From NCBI GenBank assembly GCA_903934325.1, contig CAIZNH010000040.1:62001-126000 (forward strand): a DNA stretch of 64,000 bases, read 5' to 3'. The notes beneath the pieces were generated by a model. It saw only the letters and a list, made by a program, of their open reading frames with translations. It ran no database searches and had not been told where the DNA came from. The position numbers were made by a program, and so were the translations under genes. The stretch is from an uncultured Alphaproteobacteria bacterium. GTDB lineage: Bacteria; Pseudomonadota; Alphaproteobacteria; Sphingomonadales; Sphingomonadaceae. The first letter of the stretch is position 1. The number at the start of each line of letters is the position of its first letter. Shown piece by piece: positions 8,058-16,884 of the stretch.

Positions 8058-10205
8058 ATGCTAGTGACGAGAACTTTCCTGCTTGCCGGGGCCAGTGCCC
8101 TGACCCTTGCAATTCCGGCCGCGGCGCTCGCCGATGAAGGCATGTGGCTGCCCAGCCAGACCGGCGCGATTGCCGATCAGATGAAGGCCGCCGGGCTTGA
8201 GCTCGATGCCAAGACCCTCGGCGATCTCCAGCGCCCACCCTTGACGGCCATCGCCTCGCTCGGCGGTTGCTCGGCCGCCTTCCTTTCGCCCGAGGGCCTC
8301 GTCGCCACCAACCACCACTGCGTGGCTGGCTCGCTCCAGTACAATTCCTCGCCCGAGAAGGACTACCTCACCAACGGCTTCCTCGCCCAGACCCTGGCCG
8401 ACGAGCTGCCCGCAGCGCCCGGCAGCCGCGTCTACGTGATCGAAGACCTGCGCGATGTCTCCAAGGACATGCTCAAGGGTGCCGAGAAGCTCGAAGGCCG
8501 CGCCCGCTATGACCGGCTGCAGGCCAATCGCACCGCGTTGATCGAGGCGTGCGAGAGGCAGGCCAACCGCCGCTGCGATGTCCGCGCCTATTTCGGCGGG
8601 CAGCAGTACTGGCTCCAGCAGCAGCTCGAAATCAAGGACGTGCGCCTGGTCTACGCGCCGGCTGGCGGAGTCGGCAATTTCGGCGGCGAGAAGGACAACT
8701 GGATGTGGCCGCGCCACACCGGCGACTTCTCGTTCTACCGCGCCTATGTCGCGCCCGACGGCTCCTCGGCGGCGTTCAGCAAGGACAACGTGCCCTTCAA
8801 GCCCAAGGCCTGGCTGCCGATCGCCAAGGAAGGCGTGAAGGACGGCGACTTCATCATGGTCGCCGGCTTCCCCGGCACCACCGAGCGTCTGCGCTCGGCG
8901 GAAGAAGCGCGCTTCTATTACGAGGAACTCTACCCCTACCAGCAGGCGATGCTGACCGAGTATGGCAACCGCATCGACGAGCTGACCGCGGGCAATCAGG
9001 CCGCCACCATCGCCTATGCCGCAACGCTGCAGGGCATCGAGAACTACGAGAAGAAGATCGCCGGCCAGATGGCCGGGGCCGATGCCATCTCGCTGGTCGA
9101 GAAGAAGCAGGCCGACGAGGCGGGCTTCCGCGCGTGGATCAAGGCCGACCCCAAGCGCGAGGCGACCTATGGCGCGGCGCTGGCTGAGCTCGACAAGCTG
9201 GTAGCCGAAAGCAACGCCGAAGCTCTCGCCGATGCCAAGCGCGGTATGCTCGGCCGCGGCCAGCTTTACGGTGCGGCACGCTCGCTCTACCGCTGGGCCA
9301 ACGAACAGGCCAAGCCCGACAAGCAGCGCGAGCCCGGCTTCCAGGAGCGTGACCGCGCCTTCATGACGCAGGGCATGCAGCGCATCGAGCGCCGCTATGT
9401 CGAAGCGATCGATCAGGTGCTTTGGGCGGATGGCCTTGCCGAATACCGCACCCTGCCCGCCGAACAGCGCATCAAGAGCTTCGATGCCTTCATGGAAGGC
9501 CGCGATCTTGCCTCGCTATACGCCGGCAGCGAACTCGCCAACACCGCCAAGCGCCTCGAATGGATGGGCAAGTCGGTTGCCGACTTCAAGGCATCGAATG
9601 ATCCCTTCATCCAGCTTGCGATTGCCACCTATGACGAGGCAATGGCCAGCGAAGCGGCGGAAAAGGAACGCTCGGGCCGGGTCCAGAAGGCCCGTTCGAG
9701 CGTGATGGAAGCGCGCCTTGCCTATGCCGCATCGCTCGGCAAGACCATGTACCCGGACGCCAACGGCTCGCTGCGCTTCACCTATGGCAATGTGACCGGC
9801 AAGGCAGTCGACGGGCAGGTGTGGACCCCCTTCACCACTGCCGAGGGCATTGTCGCCAAGCACACCGGCCGCGGCGAATTCGACGCGCCCGACAAGATGA
9901 TCGAACTGATCAAGGCCAAGGATTACGGCCGCTGGGCTTCGCCTGAGCTGGGCACGCTGCCGGTCGACTTCCTCTCCACCGTCGACATCACCAACGGCAA
10001 TTCGGGCTCTTCGACCCTGAATGCCAAGGGCGAGTTCGTGGGCCTCGCCTTCGACGGCACGATCGAGGGCGTGGTCAGCGACTGGATGTATGATCCCAAG
10101 ATCAACCGCACCATCCACGTCGACAGCCGCTTCATGCTGTGGACCATGGAAAAGGTCGACGGCGCGCAGCGTCTGCTCAAGGAAATGGGCGTCGAGACCA
10201 AGTAA
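8058..10205 (+). CDS. S46 family dipeptidyl peptidase (DPP7/DPP11-like)
   Basis: 715 aa periplasmic serine exopeptidase that removes dipeptides from peptide N-termini. A GTG three bases upstream is an alternative start. A signal peptide (TFLLAGASALTLAIPAAALA) is followed by a chymotrypsin-fold N-part with the catalytic-His motif TNHHC near residue 87. The family signature GGEKDNWMWPRHTGDF follows, then the helical insertion, and the nucleophile motif TNGNSGSS near the C-terminus. The residue 18 positions after the catalytic Ser is Gly (LAFDGT), as in DPP7 enzymes preferring hydrophobic P1 residues; DPP11 has Arg there. Length matches the family. It stands alone, with the hairpin at 10221-10247 after it. 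Confidence 0.92.
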   Translation: MLVTRTFLLAGASALTLAIPAAALADEGMWLPSQTGAIADQMKAAGLELDAKTLGDLQRPPLTAIASLGGCSAAFLSPEGLVATNHHCVAGSLQYNSSPEKDYLTNGFLAQTLADELPAAPGSRVYVIEDLRDVSKDMLKGAEKLEGRARYDRLQANRTALIEACERQANRRCDVRAYFGGQQYWLQQQLEIKDVRLVYAPAGGVGNFGGEKDNWMWPRHTGDFSFYRAYVAPDGSSAAFSKDNVPFKPKAWLPIAKEGVKDGDFIMVAGFPGTTERLRSAEEARFYYEELYPYQQAMLTEYGNRIDELTAGNQAATIAYAATLQGIENYEKKIAGQMAGADAISLVEKKQADEAGFRAWIKADPKREATYGAALAELDKLVAESNAEALADAKRGMLGRGQLYGAARSLYRWANEQAKPDKQREPGFQERDRAFMTQGMQRIERRYVEAIDQVLWADGLAEYRTLPAEQRIKSFDAFMEGRDLASLYAGSELANTAKRLEWMGKSVADFKASNDPFIQLAIATYDEAMASEAAEKERSGRVQKARSSVMEARLAYAASLGKTMYPDANGSLRFTYGNVTGKAVDGQVWTPFTTAEGIVAKHTGRGEFDAPDKMIELIKAKDYGRWASPELGTLPVDFLSTVDITNGNSGSSTLNAKGEFVGLAFDGTIEGVVSDWMYDPKINRTIHVDSRFMLWTMEKVDGAQRLLKEMGVETK

Positions 10206-10209
10206 AATC

Positions 10210-10223
10210 TGAATAAGTATGCG
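10210..10223 (+). promoter_or_regulatory. Shared 14-nt element upstream of glk
   Basis: TGAATAAGTATGCG, found identically at 16807-16820 in front of zwf. Its 3' end is 61 nt before the glk ATG (64 nt in zwf). Candidate promoter core or operator for the glucose/Entner-Doudoroff genes. Confidence 0.5.
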
Positions 10224-10247
10224 GCGCGTGGGAATCCCGCGCGCCGC
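10221..10247. terminator. GC-rich hairpin between S46 peptidase and glk
   Basis: GCGGCGCGTGGG pairs with the sequence ending at 10247 over 12 bp (one G.U) around a 3-nt AAT loop. There is no T-run, so it could end the peptidase transcript or form a 5'-UTR stem of glk. Confidence 0.5.
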
Positions 10248-10284
10248 CTGCTAACATCCTCGCCAGCCTCGCGGGGAGACGAAT

Positions 10285-11292
10285 ATGCACGAAGTTGTCG
10301 CGGTCGATATCGGCGGAACCCATGCGCGTTTCGCCATCGCGAGCATTGCCGCGGACGGAGCGATCACGCTGGGCGAGCCCGAGACGCTCCACACCGCCGA
10401 TCACGCCAGTTTCCAGACCGCATGGGAAGCCTTCCGCGAGCGCATGGGCGGCACCCTGCCCGCCGCGGTCAGCATGGCGATTGCAGGGCCGGTGGGCAGC
10501 CCCGGCAACCTCAATCCGGTGATCCGCTTCACCAATAATCCGTGGATCATCCGCCCGCCGCTGATCCCCGAAAAGCTCGATGTCGAGCGCTTCACAATCG
10601 TCAATGATTTCGCTGCCGTGGCCCATGCTGTGGCGCGCGCGGATGCCAGCCAGTTCCTCCACCTTGCAGGGCCGGACGAACCCCTTGGACATGACGGCAC
10701 GATCAGCGTCATCGGGCCGGGCACAGGCCTTGGCGTTGCCCATCTCTGGCGCTCGGGCAGCGCCTACCGCGTGCAGGCAACCGAGGGAGGGCATATCGAC
10801 TTTGCCCCGCTCGATTCCATCGAGGATGCGATCCTTGCCCGCCTGCGCCGCCGCCACAACCGTGTCTCAGTGGAGCGCGTGGTGGCAGGCCCCGGCATCG
10901 TCGACATCTATCAGGCCCTCGCCGCGCTCGAACAGCGCAGCGTGCCGGAACGTGACGCGATCGAGATCTGGACGCTTGGTACCAGCGGCGAAGACTCTCT
11001 GGCCGCTGCCGCAATCGATCGCTTCTGCCTGTCGCTGGGATCGGTGGCGGGCGACCTGGCGCTGGCGCAGGGCGGCTTTGCAGGCGTGGTGATCGCCGGC
11101 GGGCTTGGCTACCGCATCCGCGACACTCTGCTCGCATCCGGCTTTGCCGAAAGGTTCAAGGCCAAGGGGCGGTTCGAAAGCCTGATGGCCTCGATCCCGG
11201 TCAAGCTGATCGTGCACCCGCAGCCCGGCCTGTTCGGCGCGGCGGCCGCCTATGCTTCCGAGCACCTGCCGCCGCCGGGAGCCCCCGCGTGA
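10285..11292 (+). CDS. glk: Glucokinase
   Basis: 335 aa, cytoplasmic ATP-dependent glucokinase of the Glk (PF02685) type. The phosphate-1 motif VAVDIGGTHARFAIA is at the N-terminus. FTIVNDFAAVAHAVA supplies the catalytic Asp, and VIGPGTGLGVA and TEGGHIDFAP are the sugar-binding motifs. VVIAGGLGYRI near the C-terminus is the adenosine motif. Feeds glucose-6-phosphate to the zwf-edd-eda operon 5.6 kb away. The stop overlaps the start of the next gene by four bases (ATGA), indicating an operon. A GGGGAGA Shine-Dalgarno lies just upstream of the ATG. Confidence 0.95.
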   Translation: MHEVVAVDIGGTHARFAIASIAADGAITLGEPETLHTADHASFQTAWEAFRERMGGTLPAAVSMAIAGPVGSPGNLNPVIRFTNNPWIIRPPLIPEKLDVERFTIVNDFAAVAHAVARADASQFLHLAGPDEPLGHDGTISVIGPGTGLGVAHLWRSGSAYRVQATEGGHIDFAPLDSIEDAILARLRRRHNRVSVERVVAGPGIVDIYQALAALEQRSVPERDAIEIWTLGTSGEDSLAAAAIDRFCLSLGSVAGDLALAQGGFAGVVIAGGLGYRIRDTLLASGFAERFKAKGRFESLMASIPVKLIVHPQPGLFGAAAAYASEHLPPPGAPA

Positions 11293-14057
11293 AGACCATC
11301 GCAGCGCTCGACGCGCGGCTCGGCGAGTTGCACCAGCGCACGCGCGAGACGCCGCTGTTCAATCCGGTGTTCCAGCTCTCGCTCGATCTGTCGCGCGCGC
11401 TGGAAGGCGGTGAAATCAGCCTTGATGACATGGGTGCGCTGGTGGCCGAGCTGGAATGCGAAGGCCTCAAGGCCCGCGCGGGCAAGCTGCGCCGCCTGCT
11501 CGCGCCGCAAGGCCCGGCGGCACCGCTCGCCGGTGAAGATGAGGACTTCGCGGATTTCGCTGCCCGCTGGGAGCGTCCGCAGCTCCACGCCGTGTTCACC
11601 GCCCACCCCACCTTCCTGCTCACCCCTGCGCAGAGCGAGGCGGTTGCGGCTTCGGCCTCGGCTTCGGCTGGCGAAGACGCGGGCGACGTGGTCTGCGCAG
11701 TTCCGCCGACCCGAGCAGGCGTAACGCTCGAACACGAACACCGCGCCGCCTTGGGTGCCATGGCCCGCGTCCAGGACGCACGCGATGTGATCGTCGCCCG
11801 GCTGCTGGAGCAGGCGCAGAGCCGCTGGCCGCAGGAATGGCGGTCCCTGCGCCCGCTGCCGTTCCGCTTCGCCAGCTGGGTCGGCTATGACATGGACGGG
11901 CGCACCGATATCGGCTGGCACACATCCATCGCCTTCCGCCTGTCTGAAAAGGCCGAGCGGCTGGCGCGCTACACCGCCAGCCTTGAAGCGATTGATCCTG
12001 CCCATGCCTTGCTCGGGGTTCTGCGCCCCGCCACCGCTTTCGCTGCCACGCGGGCCGCGGATTTCGCGGGCGACCTGTCAAGCGCCGAAGCGCTGGCCGA
12101 GGCAGCCAACCGCCTGACCATGCCGAGCGCGGAGAACCTGCTTTCGCTCACCCCGCTGATCGCTACCCTTGAAGACGAAGCGGCCAGCGCCGCACCGCCG
12201 CGGGCGATCAGGCTGCTGACCCTCGCTGCTGCGATGCGCGCAGACGGGCTGGGCATGGGGTGGATCCATTTCCGGGTGAACGCCAAGCAGCTCCACAACG
12301 CGGTCCGCCGCCGGATGGGCGACCACGAGACCATCGACCTCGCCAGCAAGGGGGCCATCGCCACCCTGCGCAGGCTGGTGGAAGAGGCCAAACCGCTGCG
12401 CACCAATTTCGCCGCGCTCGCCACCGAAAGCTCGACCGCGATCCGTCAGTTCCTCGCGATGGCGCAGATCCTCAAGCACATCGATGCCGACGCGCCGATC
12501 CGGATGCTGGTGGCCGAGTGCGAACAGCCCGCCACGGTGCTCGCCGCGCTCTATTTCGCCAAGCTCTTCGGGGTCGAGGGCAAGGTCGATGTCTCGCCTT
12601 TATTCGAGACCGAGACCGCGCTGGAGCATGGCGGCCGCTTCCTCGATGCGCTGTTGGCCGAGCCAGCCTATCGCGCCTATGCGAAAACACGCGGGCGGGT
12701 GGCGGTGCAGACCGGCTTTTCCGATGCCGGGCGGTTCGTCGGGCAGGTGCCCGCCGCGCTCGCCATCGAGCGCCTTCAGGGCCGCCTCGCCGAAGCGATG
12801 GCGGCCAACGGCCTCGGCGATGTTGCCGCGCTGGTGTTCAACACCCACGGCGAGAGCATGGGCCGCGGCGCGCACCCCGCCTCGTTCCGCGACCGGCTCG
12901 AATGGCCGCTGTCGCCCTGGGCGCGGCGGCGCTTTGCCCGGGCCGGGATCAGGCTGGAGCCGGAGGTGAGCTTTCAGGGCGGGGACGGCTATCTGTTCTT
13001 TGCCACGCCCGAACTGGCACTCGCCACCCTCTCGCGCATTGCCGAGCTGCGTCCGGCCGAAACCGATATCGCAGCGCCCGCCGATCCCTTCTACCACCGC
13101 ACCGATCTGAGCCTCGATTTCTATCGCGCGGTGAAGGAGCATCAGGGCGATCACTTGGCCAGCCGCACCTATGCCCGTGCGGTGACGGCCTTTGGCCTCG
13201 GGCTCTTGAACCCCACCGGCAGCCGCGTTTCGCGCCGCCAGAGCGACATCAATGCCGACCGCGAGATGAGCCTGCGCCAGATCCGCGCCATCCCGCACAA
13301 TGCGATCCTCCAGCAGCTGGGCTATCCGGTGAATGTCATCGCCGGGATCGGCAGCGCGGCCGACGGCAATCGCGAGGAAATCGCCGCTCTGCTGACCGAT
13401 AGCCCGCGCGGGCGCCAGATCATGCGGCTGGTGCGGGCCGCCAACGGGCTTGCCAGCATCAAGACCGTGGCGGCTTACGGCGAGCTGTTCAACTCGGCCT
13501 ATTGGGCGAGCCGCACCTATCGCGGCACCGAGGATCACCTTGCGGGGCCTTGCGCGGCGCTGGCCGAATATCTCGTCGGAGATGACCGGACAGGCGTGTT
13601 CCGCCGCCTCGCCTCGCGCCTCCGGATCGACGCGTTGAAGTTCCACCGCCTCAGTGATCTGGTGCCGGACGAGGCCCCGTCGCAGGACCGCGAGGCGGTG
13701 CGCCGCCGGATCGGGGTGTTGCAGGCGCTGCGACTGGCGCTGCTCCAGCACATGTTCCTCAAGGCGGTGGGCGTCCCCGCCTTCAGCCGCGCCAACGACA
13801 TCAGCCGCCGCGACGTGATCGACATGGTGCTGTCCCTGCGCGTCGACGAGGCACTCGCCCAGCTGCGCCGTGCCTTCCCCGTAAGAGTGCCCGAGCCGCG
13901 CGATTTCCCATTGGACGAACCCTCCGATTATCCCGATGGCGGCGAGGAAGGCTACGGCGCGATCGAGCGTGATTTCATGACGCCGATTGCCACCGCACAG
14001 GAGCTCAGCCTGAGGATCTCGACCGCCATCGCCAACGAGTTCGGAGCGCATGGTTGA
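11289..14057 (+). CDS. Divergent phosphoenolpyruvate carboxylase homologue
   Basis: 922 aa, close to standard PEPC length and colinear with it. The catalytic-His motif TAHPT is present (FTAHPTFLL). FRFASWVGYDMDGRTD aligns with the FTSWMGGDRDGNP block, SPLFET with the APLFET block, TGFSDAGR with GYSDSAKD, and LRQIRAIP with the LRAIPW block. Several active-site residues differ: the FHGRGGSIGRGG loop is FNTHGESMGRGA (H579 to Asn, R581 to His in E. coli numbering, R587 kept), DRDG is DMDG, and the C-terminal NTG is absent. It is translationally coupled to glk. It may be a divergent lineage-specific PEPC or a protein that lost PEP carboxylation, so I give no symbol. Confidence 0.75.
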   Translation: MKTIAALDARLGELHQRTRETPLFNPVFQLSLDLSRALEGGEISLDDMGALVAELECEGLKARAGKLRRLLAPQGPAAPLAGEDEDFADFAARWERPQLHAVFTAHPTFLLTPAQSEAVAASASASAGEDAGDVVCAVPPTRAGVTLEHEHRAALGAMARVQDARDVIVARLLEQAQSRWPQEWRSLRPLPFRFASWVGYDMDGRTDIGWHTSIAFRLSEKAERLARYTASLEAIDPAHALLGVLRPATAFAATRAADFAGDLSSAEALAEAANRLTMPSAENLLSLTPLIATLEDEAASAAPPRAIRLLTLAAAMRADGLGMGWIHFRVNAKQLHNAVRRRMGDHETIDLASKGAIATLRRLVEEAKPLRTNFAALATESSTAIRQFLAMAQILKHIDADAPIRMLVAECEQPATVLAALYFAKLFGVEGKVDVSPLFETETALEHGGRFLDALLAEPAYRAYAKTRGRVAVQTGFSDAGRFVGQVPAALAIERLQGRLAEAMAANGLGDVAALVFNTHGESMGRGAHPASFRDRLEWPLSPWARRRFARAGIRLEPEVSFQGGDGYLFFATPELALATLSRIAELRPAETDIAAPADPFYHRTDLSLDFYRAVKEHQGDHLASRTYARAVTAFGLGLLNPTGSRVSRRQSDINADREMSLRQIRAIPHNAILQQLGYPVNVIAGIGSAADGNREEIAALLTDSPRGRQIMRLVRAANGLASIKTVAAYGELFNSAYWASRTYRGTEDHLAGPCAALAEYLVGDDRTGVFRRLASRLRIDALKFHRLSDLVPDEAPSQDREAVRRRIGVLQALRLALLQHMFLKAVGVPAFSRANDISRRDVIDMVLSLRVDEALAQLRRAFPVRVPEPRDFPLDEPSDYPDGGEEGYGAIERDFMTPIATAQELSLRISTAIANEFGAHG

Positions 14058-14076
14058 GGGCTCGCAAGGGCCGCAA

Positions 14077-14092
14077 TGTTTCACGTGAAACA
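14077..14092. promoter_or_regulatory. parS: parS centromere site (ParB binding)
   Basis: TGTTTCACGTGAAACA, a perfect 16-bp palindrome identical to the canonical bacterial parS, extended to a 20-bp palindrome (14075-14094). It lies in the intergenic gap after the PEPC-like gene. A second copy is at 54724-54739. Confidence 0.9.
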
Positions 14093-14175
14093 TTGCCCCT
14101 CGCCTGCCAACTGCACATCATCTCGGGGTCAAAGCGAGGCTAGAGGGGGTGTAAATTTGCCGCTTTTGGCGATTT

Positions 14176-15210
14176 TCAGCGCGCCGTGCTGCCCCGCCGG
14201 ATCAGGCTGACCGGCACGCGTCGGCGCGCCTTGGTGCCATCTTCGTCCAGCACCGCCTCGACCAGCGCTGCGCCGGCTTCGGCCGGATCGGGCGCGAGGG
14301 TGGTGAGCGGCGGGCGGCTGAAGCGGCCAGCGACGAGATCATCGAACCCCATCACGCCGACTGCGTCCGGCACGCCGATATCCGCCGCGGCCAGCGCCTC
14401 GATCGCGCCCAGCGCCATGGCATCGCAGGCGGCGAACACCGCATCGACATCGCCCTGTTCGATCAACCCCCGCTCGATCAGCCCGCGCGCGGCGCGGCGG
14501 CCTTCCTCCTCGCGGGTCTCGGCATTGATGGTGGGGACTAGGCACGGCTCCAGCCCGGCGGCGCGCATCGCCTCGGCATAGCCTTCATAGCGCTCGGTGA
14601 ACTGCACCTGCGGCGTGTTCAGCGCGCCAAGGAAGCACGGGCGCTTGTAACCCGCCGCCAGCAGATGCTCGACCGCCAGCCTTCCGGCCGCGCGGTTATC
14701 CGATCGCACCCAGTCAAGCTCGTCAAACGGCGAGCCCCAATAGGCGACCTTGCGGCCCTCGTCCTCGAGCGAGCGGAAATACTCCCATGCGGGCGCATTG
14801 GTGGTGGTGCCGATCACGACAAGGCCATCGGCGCGGCCCTGTTCCTGATAGTGGCCGAAGAAATCGTCGGGGCGGGCCTGAAAGCTCACCAGCGTCTCGA
14901 ACCCGCGCTCCGACGCCGCCACACACACAGAACCGAGCAGGGCATAGGCAAAGGGATTGATGCTCGACGCATTGTCGCCCTCGCGGCAGATCACCACCAC
15001 CGCAAGCGTGCCGGTCGATCCGCGCCGCAGCCGCGCCGCGCGTTCATCGACGAAATAGCCCAGCGCTTCAGCCGCTTCGATCACCTTGCGGCGGGTCGCC
15101 TCGGCAATCGCGGGACTGCCCGACAGCGCACGGCTGACGGTCGGCTGGCTGACGCCCGCCCGCTCCGCCACATCGAAGGATGTCGGCCGTCTCTTGGGTC
15201 CCCCGTTCAT
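14176..15210 (-). CDS. LacI/GalR family transcriptional repressor (sugar responsive)
   Basis: 344 aa from the ATG at 15210 (MNGGPKRRPTSFDVAER); the longer frame to 15351 would run through the divergent promoter. The N-terminal LacI helix-turn-helix (SFDVAERAGVSQPTVSRALSG, residues 10-32) and hinge (AARLRRG) precede a periplasmic-binding-protein-like effector domain ending in GVMGFDDLVAGRFSRPPLTTLAPDP. Divergent from an FHS-type sugar permease; the palindrome at 15318-15333 between them is the likely operator. The effector is probably a sugar or sugar phosphate from the neighbouring glucose pathway, inferred from location only. Confidence 0.88.
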   Translation of the reverse strand: MNGGPKRRPTSFDVAERAGVSQPTVSRALSGSPAIAEATRRKVIEAAEALGYFVDERAARLRRGSTGTLAVVVICREGDNASSINPFAYALLGSVCVAASERGFETLVSFQARPDDFFGHYQEQGRADGLVVIGTTTNAPAWEYFRSLEDEGRKVAYWGSPFDELDWVRSDNRAAGRLAVEHLLAAGYKRPCFLGALNTPQVQFTERYEGYAEAMRAAGLEPCLVPTINAETREEEGRRAARGLIERGLIEQGDVDAVFAACDAMALGAIEALAAADIGVPDAVGVMGFDDLVAGRFSRPPLTTLAPDPAEAGAALVEAVLDEDGTKARRRVPVSLIRRGSTAR

Positions 15211-15317
15211 GGGTTCCTCTCTAGGGCGCAAGCTTATCCCCGCGCAAGGCTGGCTTGCATTGCTATTCGCACTGGAAAACCATCCAGGTCTCTTGCAAGT
15301 TGACATGTGCGCGCGAA

Positions 15318-15333
15318 TTGTGAACGTTCGCAA
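15318..15333. promoter_or_regulatory. LacI-type operator in front of the sugar permease
   Basis: TTGTGAACGTTCGCAA matches its own reverse complement at 14 of 16 positions with a central CG, typical of LacI-family operators. It is 44 bp upstream of the permease start and 108 bp from the repressor start. Confidence 0.6.
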
Positions 15334-15376
15334 CACAGCTGCGCGGAGCAACCGCGCGCGGGGAGAGGGATCAGCG

Positions 15377-16792
15377 ATGGCAATGGCACCGGGAGCAGGC
15401 GCGGCGGGGGATTATGCGCAAGGGGCAGGCGATACGCCGCAGGTCGACGCACCGGGCCTCAACTATTTCGTCTTCGCGCTGTTCTTCATCTTCGGCGGGA
15501 TCACCTCGCTCAATGATGTGATCCTGCCCAAGCTGCAGGAACTTTTCACGCTCAGCTACACCGAAGCGATGCTGGTGCAGTTCTGCTTCTTCACCGCCTA
15601 TTTGCTGATCGGCATCCCGGGGGCAGAGCTGGTCAAACGCGTCGGGTATATGCGCGGGGCAGTTGTGGGTCTGCTCACCATGATGGCCGGCTGCCTGCTG
15701 TTCATCCCCGCCAGCCAGACGGCCACCTATGGCCTGTTTCTGGGCGCCTTGTTCATTCTCGCCAGCGGGGTTGTGGTGGTGCAGGTTGTCACCAATCCGC
15801 TCATCAGCCTGCTGGGGCCGCAAAAGACCGTGCACAGCCGCCTGACCTTTGCGCAGGCGTTCAACAGCCTTGGCACCACGATCTTCCCCCGCGTTGGCTC
15901 GGGCCTGATCCTCGGCGGGTTGGCCGGGGTTTCCGCCAAGGAGTTGAGCGGGGCCGAGCTTGACGCCTATCGCACAGCGGAAAGCGCGGCGATTGTTTCG
16001 ACCTATATCGGCCTTGCCGTGGCGCTCGCCGTGATCGCGGCGGTGGTGTGGGTCTATCGCAACAAGCTGCCGCATGATGCCTCTGCCGCCCGAGACGCCG
16101 CGCTGACGACGCCCGGACGCTATGTGGCCGGACTGGTACCGATCATCGCCGGTGGCTGGATGGTTATTCAGGGCATGGAATTGCCCGGCATCGCGCTGTT
16201 GATCGCAGGTCCGGCGATCTGGCTGTGGGGCAACCCGCTGCTAACCCGCACCCGGTTTTCCTTCGGGGCGCTGTGCATCTTCCTCTATGTCGGCGCGGAA
16301 GTCGCGATTGGCTCGCTGATCGTCGGCTATCTGATGCAGGACAGCGTCATGAGCCTCACGGAACGAGCCGCGGGCGACCTCATCTTCATCTATTGGGGCG
16401 GCGCGCTGGTGGGGCGGATCATCGGTTCGGCGGTGCTGCGCTTCGTCAGCCCCGGCATGGTGCTGGCCGGCGTTGCGGCAGGCGCGATTGCGCTGGTGCT
16501 GTTCTCCACCAGCGCCACCGGAACGACAGCGGGTTACAGCCTGCTGGCCGTGGGCCTGATGAATTCGATCATGTTCCCGACGATCTTCAGCCTCGCCTGC
16601 GAAAAGCTGGGCGCGCAGGCGGCAGACGGATCAGGGATCATCAACATCGCCATCTTCGGCGGCGCGGTGATCCCGCTGCTGACGGGTATCCTTGCAGACG
16701 CCAGCGGCAGCCTTGGCACGGCGATGATCCTGCCAATTTCCTGTTATGCGATTATTGCAGGCTTCGGGTTTTACGCCAGAAAGCCCGCGTAG
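15377..16792 (+). CDS. Sugar MFS transporter, FHS (FucP/GluP-like) family
   Basis: 471 aa inner-membrane H+ symporter of the fucose/glucose/galactose permease type. The start at 15377 is set by GGGAGAGGGA ending 6 nt upstream; the longer open frame to 15086 overlaps the divergent repressor gene. About 12 membrane segments follow a short hydrophilic N-terminus, beginning at YFVFALFFIFGGITSLND. VVVVQVVTNPLISLLG and RLTFAQAFNSLGTTIFP are FHS-type signatures. The C-terminal half has SIMFPTIFSLACEKLG, the usual FHS motif. It sits between the LacI gene and zwf, consistent with import of glucose or a related hexose for the Entner-Doudoroff route. Confidence 0.87.
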   Translation: MAMAPGAGAAGDYAQGAGDTPQVDAPGLNYFVFALFFIFGGITSLNDVILPKLQELFTLSYTEAMLVQFCFFTAYLLIGIPGAELVKRVGYMRGAVVGLLTMMAGCLLFIPASQTATYGLFLGALFILASGVVVVQVVTNPLISLLGPQKTVHSRLTFAQAFNSLGTTIFPRVGSGLILGGLAGVSAKELSGAELDAYRTAESAAIVSTYIGLAVALAVIAAVVWVYRNKLPHDASAARDAALTTPGRYVAGLVPIIAGGWMVIQGMELPGIALLIAGPAIWLWGNPLLTRTRFSFGALCIFLYVGAEVAIGSLIVGYLMQDSVMSLTERAAGDLIFIYWGGALVGRIIGSAVLRFVSPGMVLAGVAAGAIALVLFSTSATGTTAGYSLLAVGLMNSIMFPTIFSLACEKLGAQAADGSGIINIAIFGGAVIPLLTGILADASGSLGTAMILPISCYAIIAGFGFYARKPA

Positions 16793-16806
16793 GGCATAGT
16801 GTGGCT

Positions 16807-16820
16807 TGAATAAGTATGCG
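16807..16820 (+). promoter_or_regulatory. Shared 14-nt element upstream of zwf
   Basis: TGAATAAGTATGCG, identical to 10210-10223 upstream of glk; ends 64 nt before the zwf ATG and is likewise followed by a hairpin. Confidence 0.5.
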
Positions 16821-16832
16821 CTGAACTGGCAG

Positions 16833-16871
16833 TTGTAGCGTCGCGCGCCTAGGTAGGACGCGACGTTACAA
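16833..16871. promoter_or_regulatory. Inverted repeat in the zwf leader
   Basis: Arms TTGTAGCGTCGCG (16833-16845) and 16859-16871 pair at 12 of 13 positions around 13 nt. It ends 13 nt before the zwf ATG and just before the Shine-Dalgarno (AAGGGG), so it could be an operator or a translation-controlling stem. Confidence 0.45.
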
Positions 16872-16884
16872 GGGGCTATCCGCC

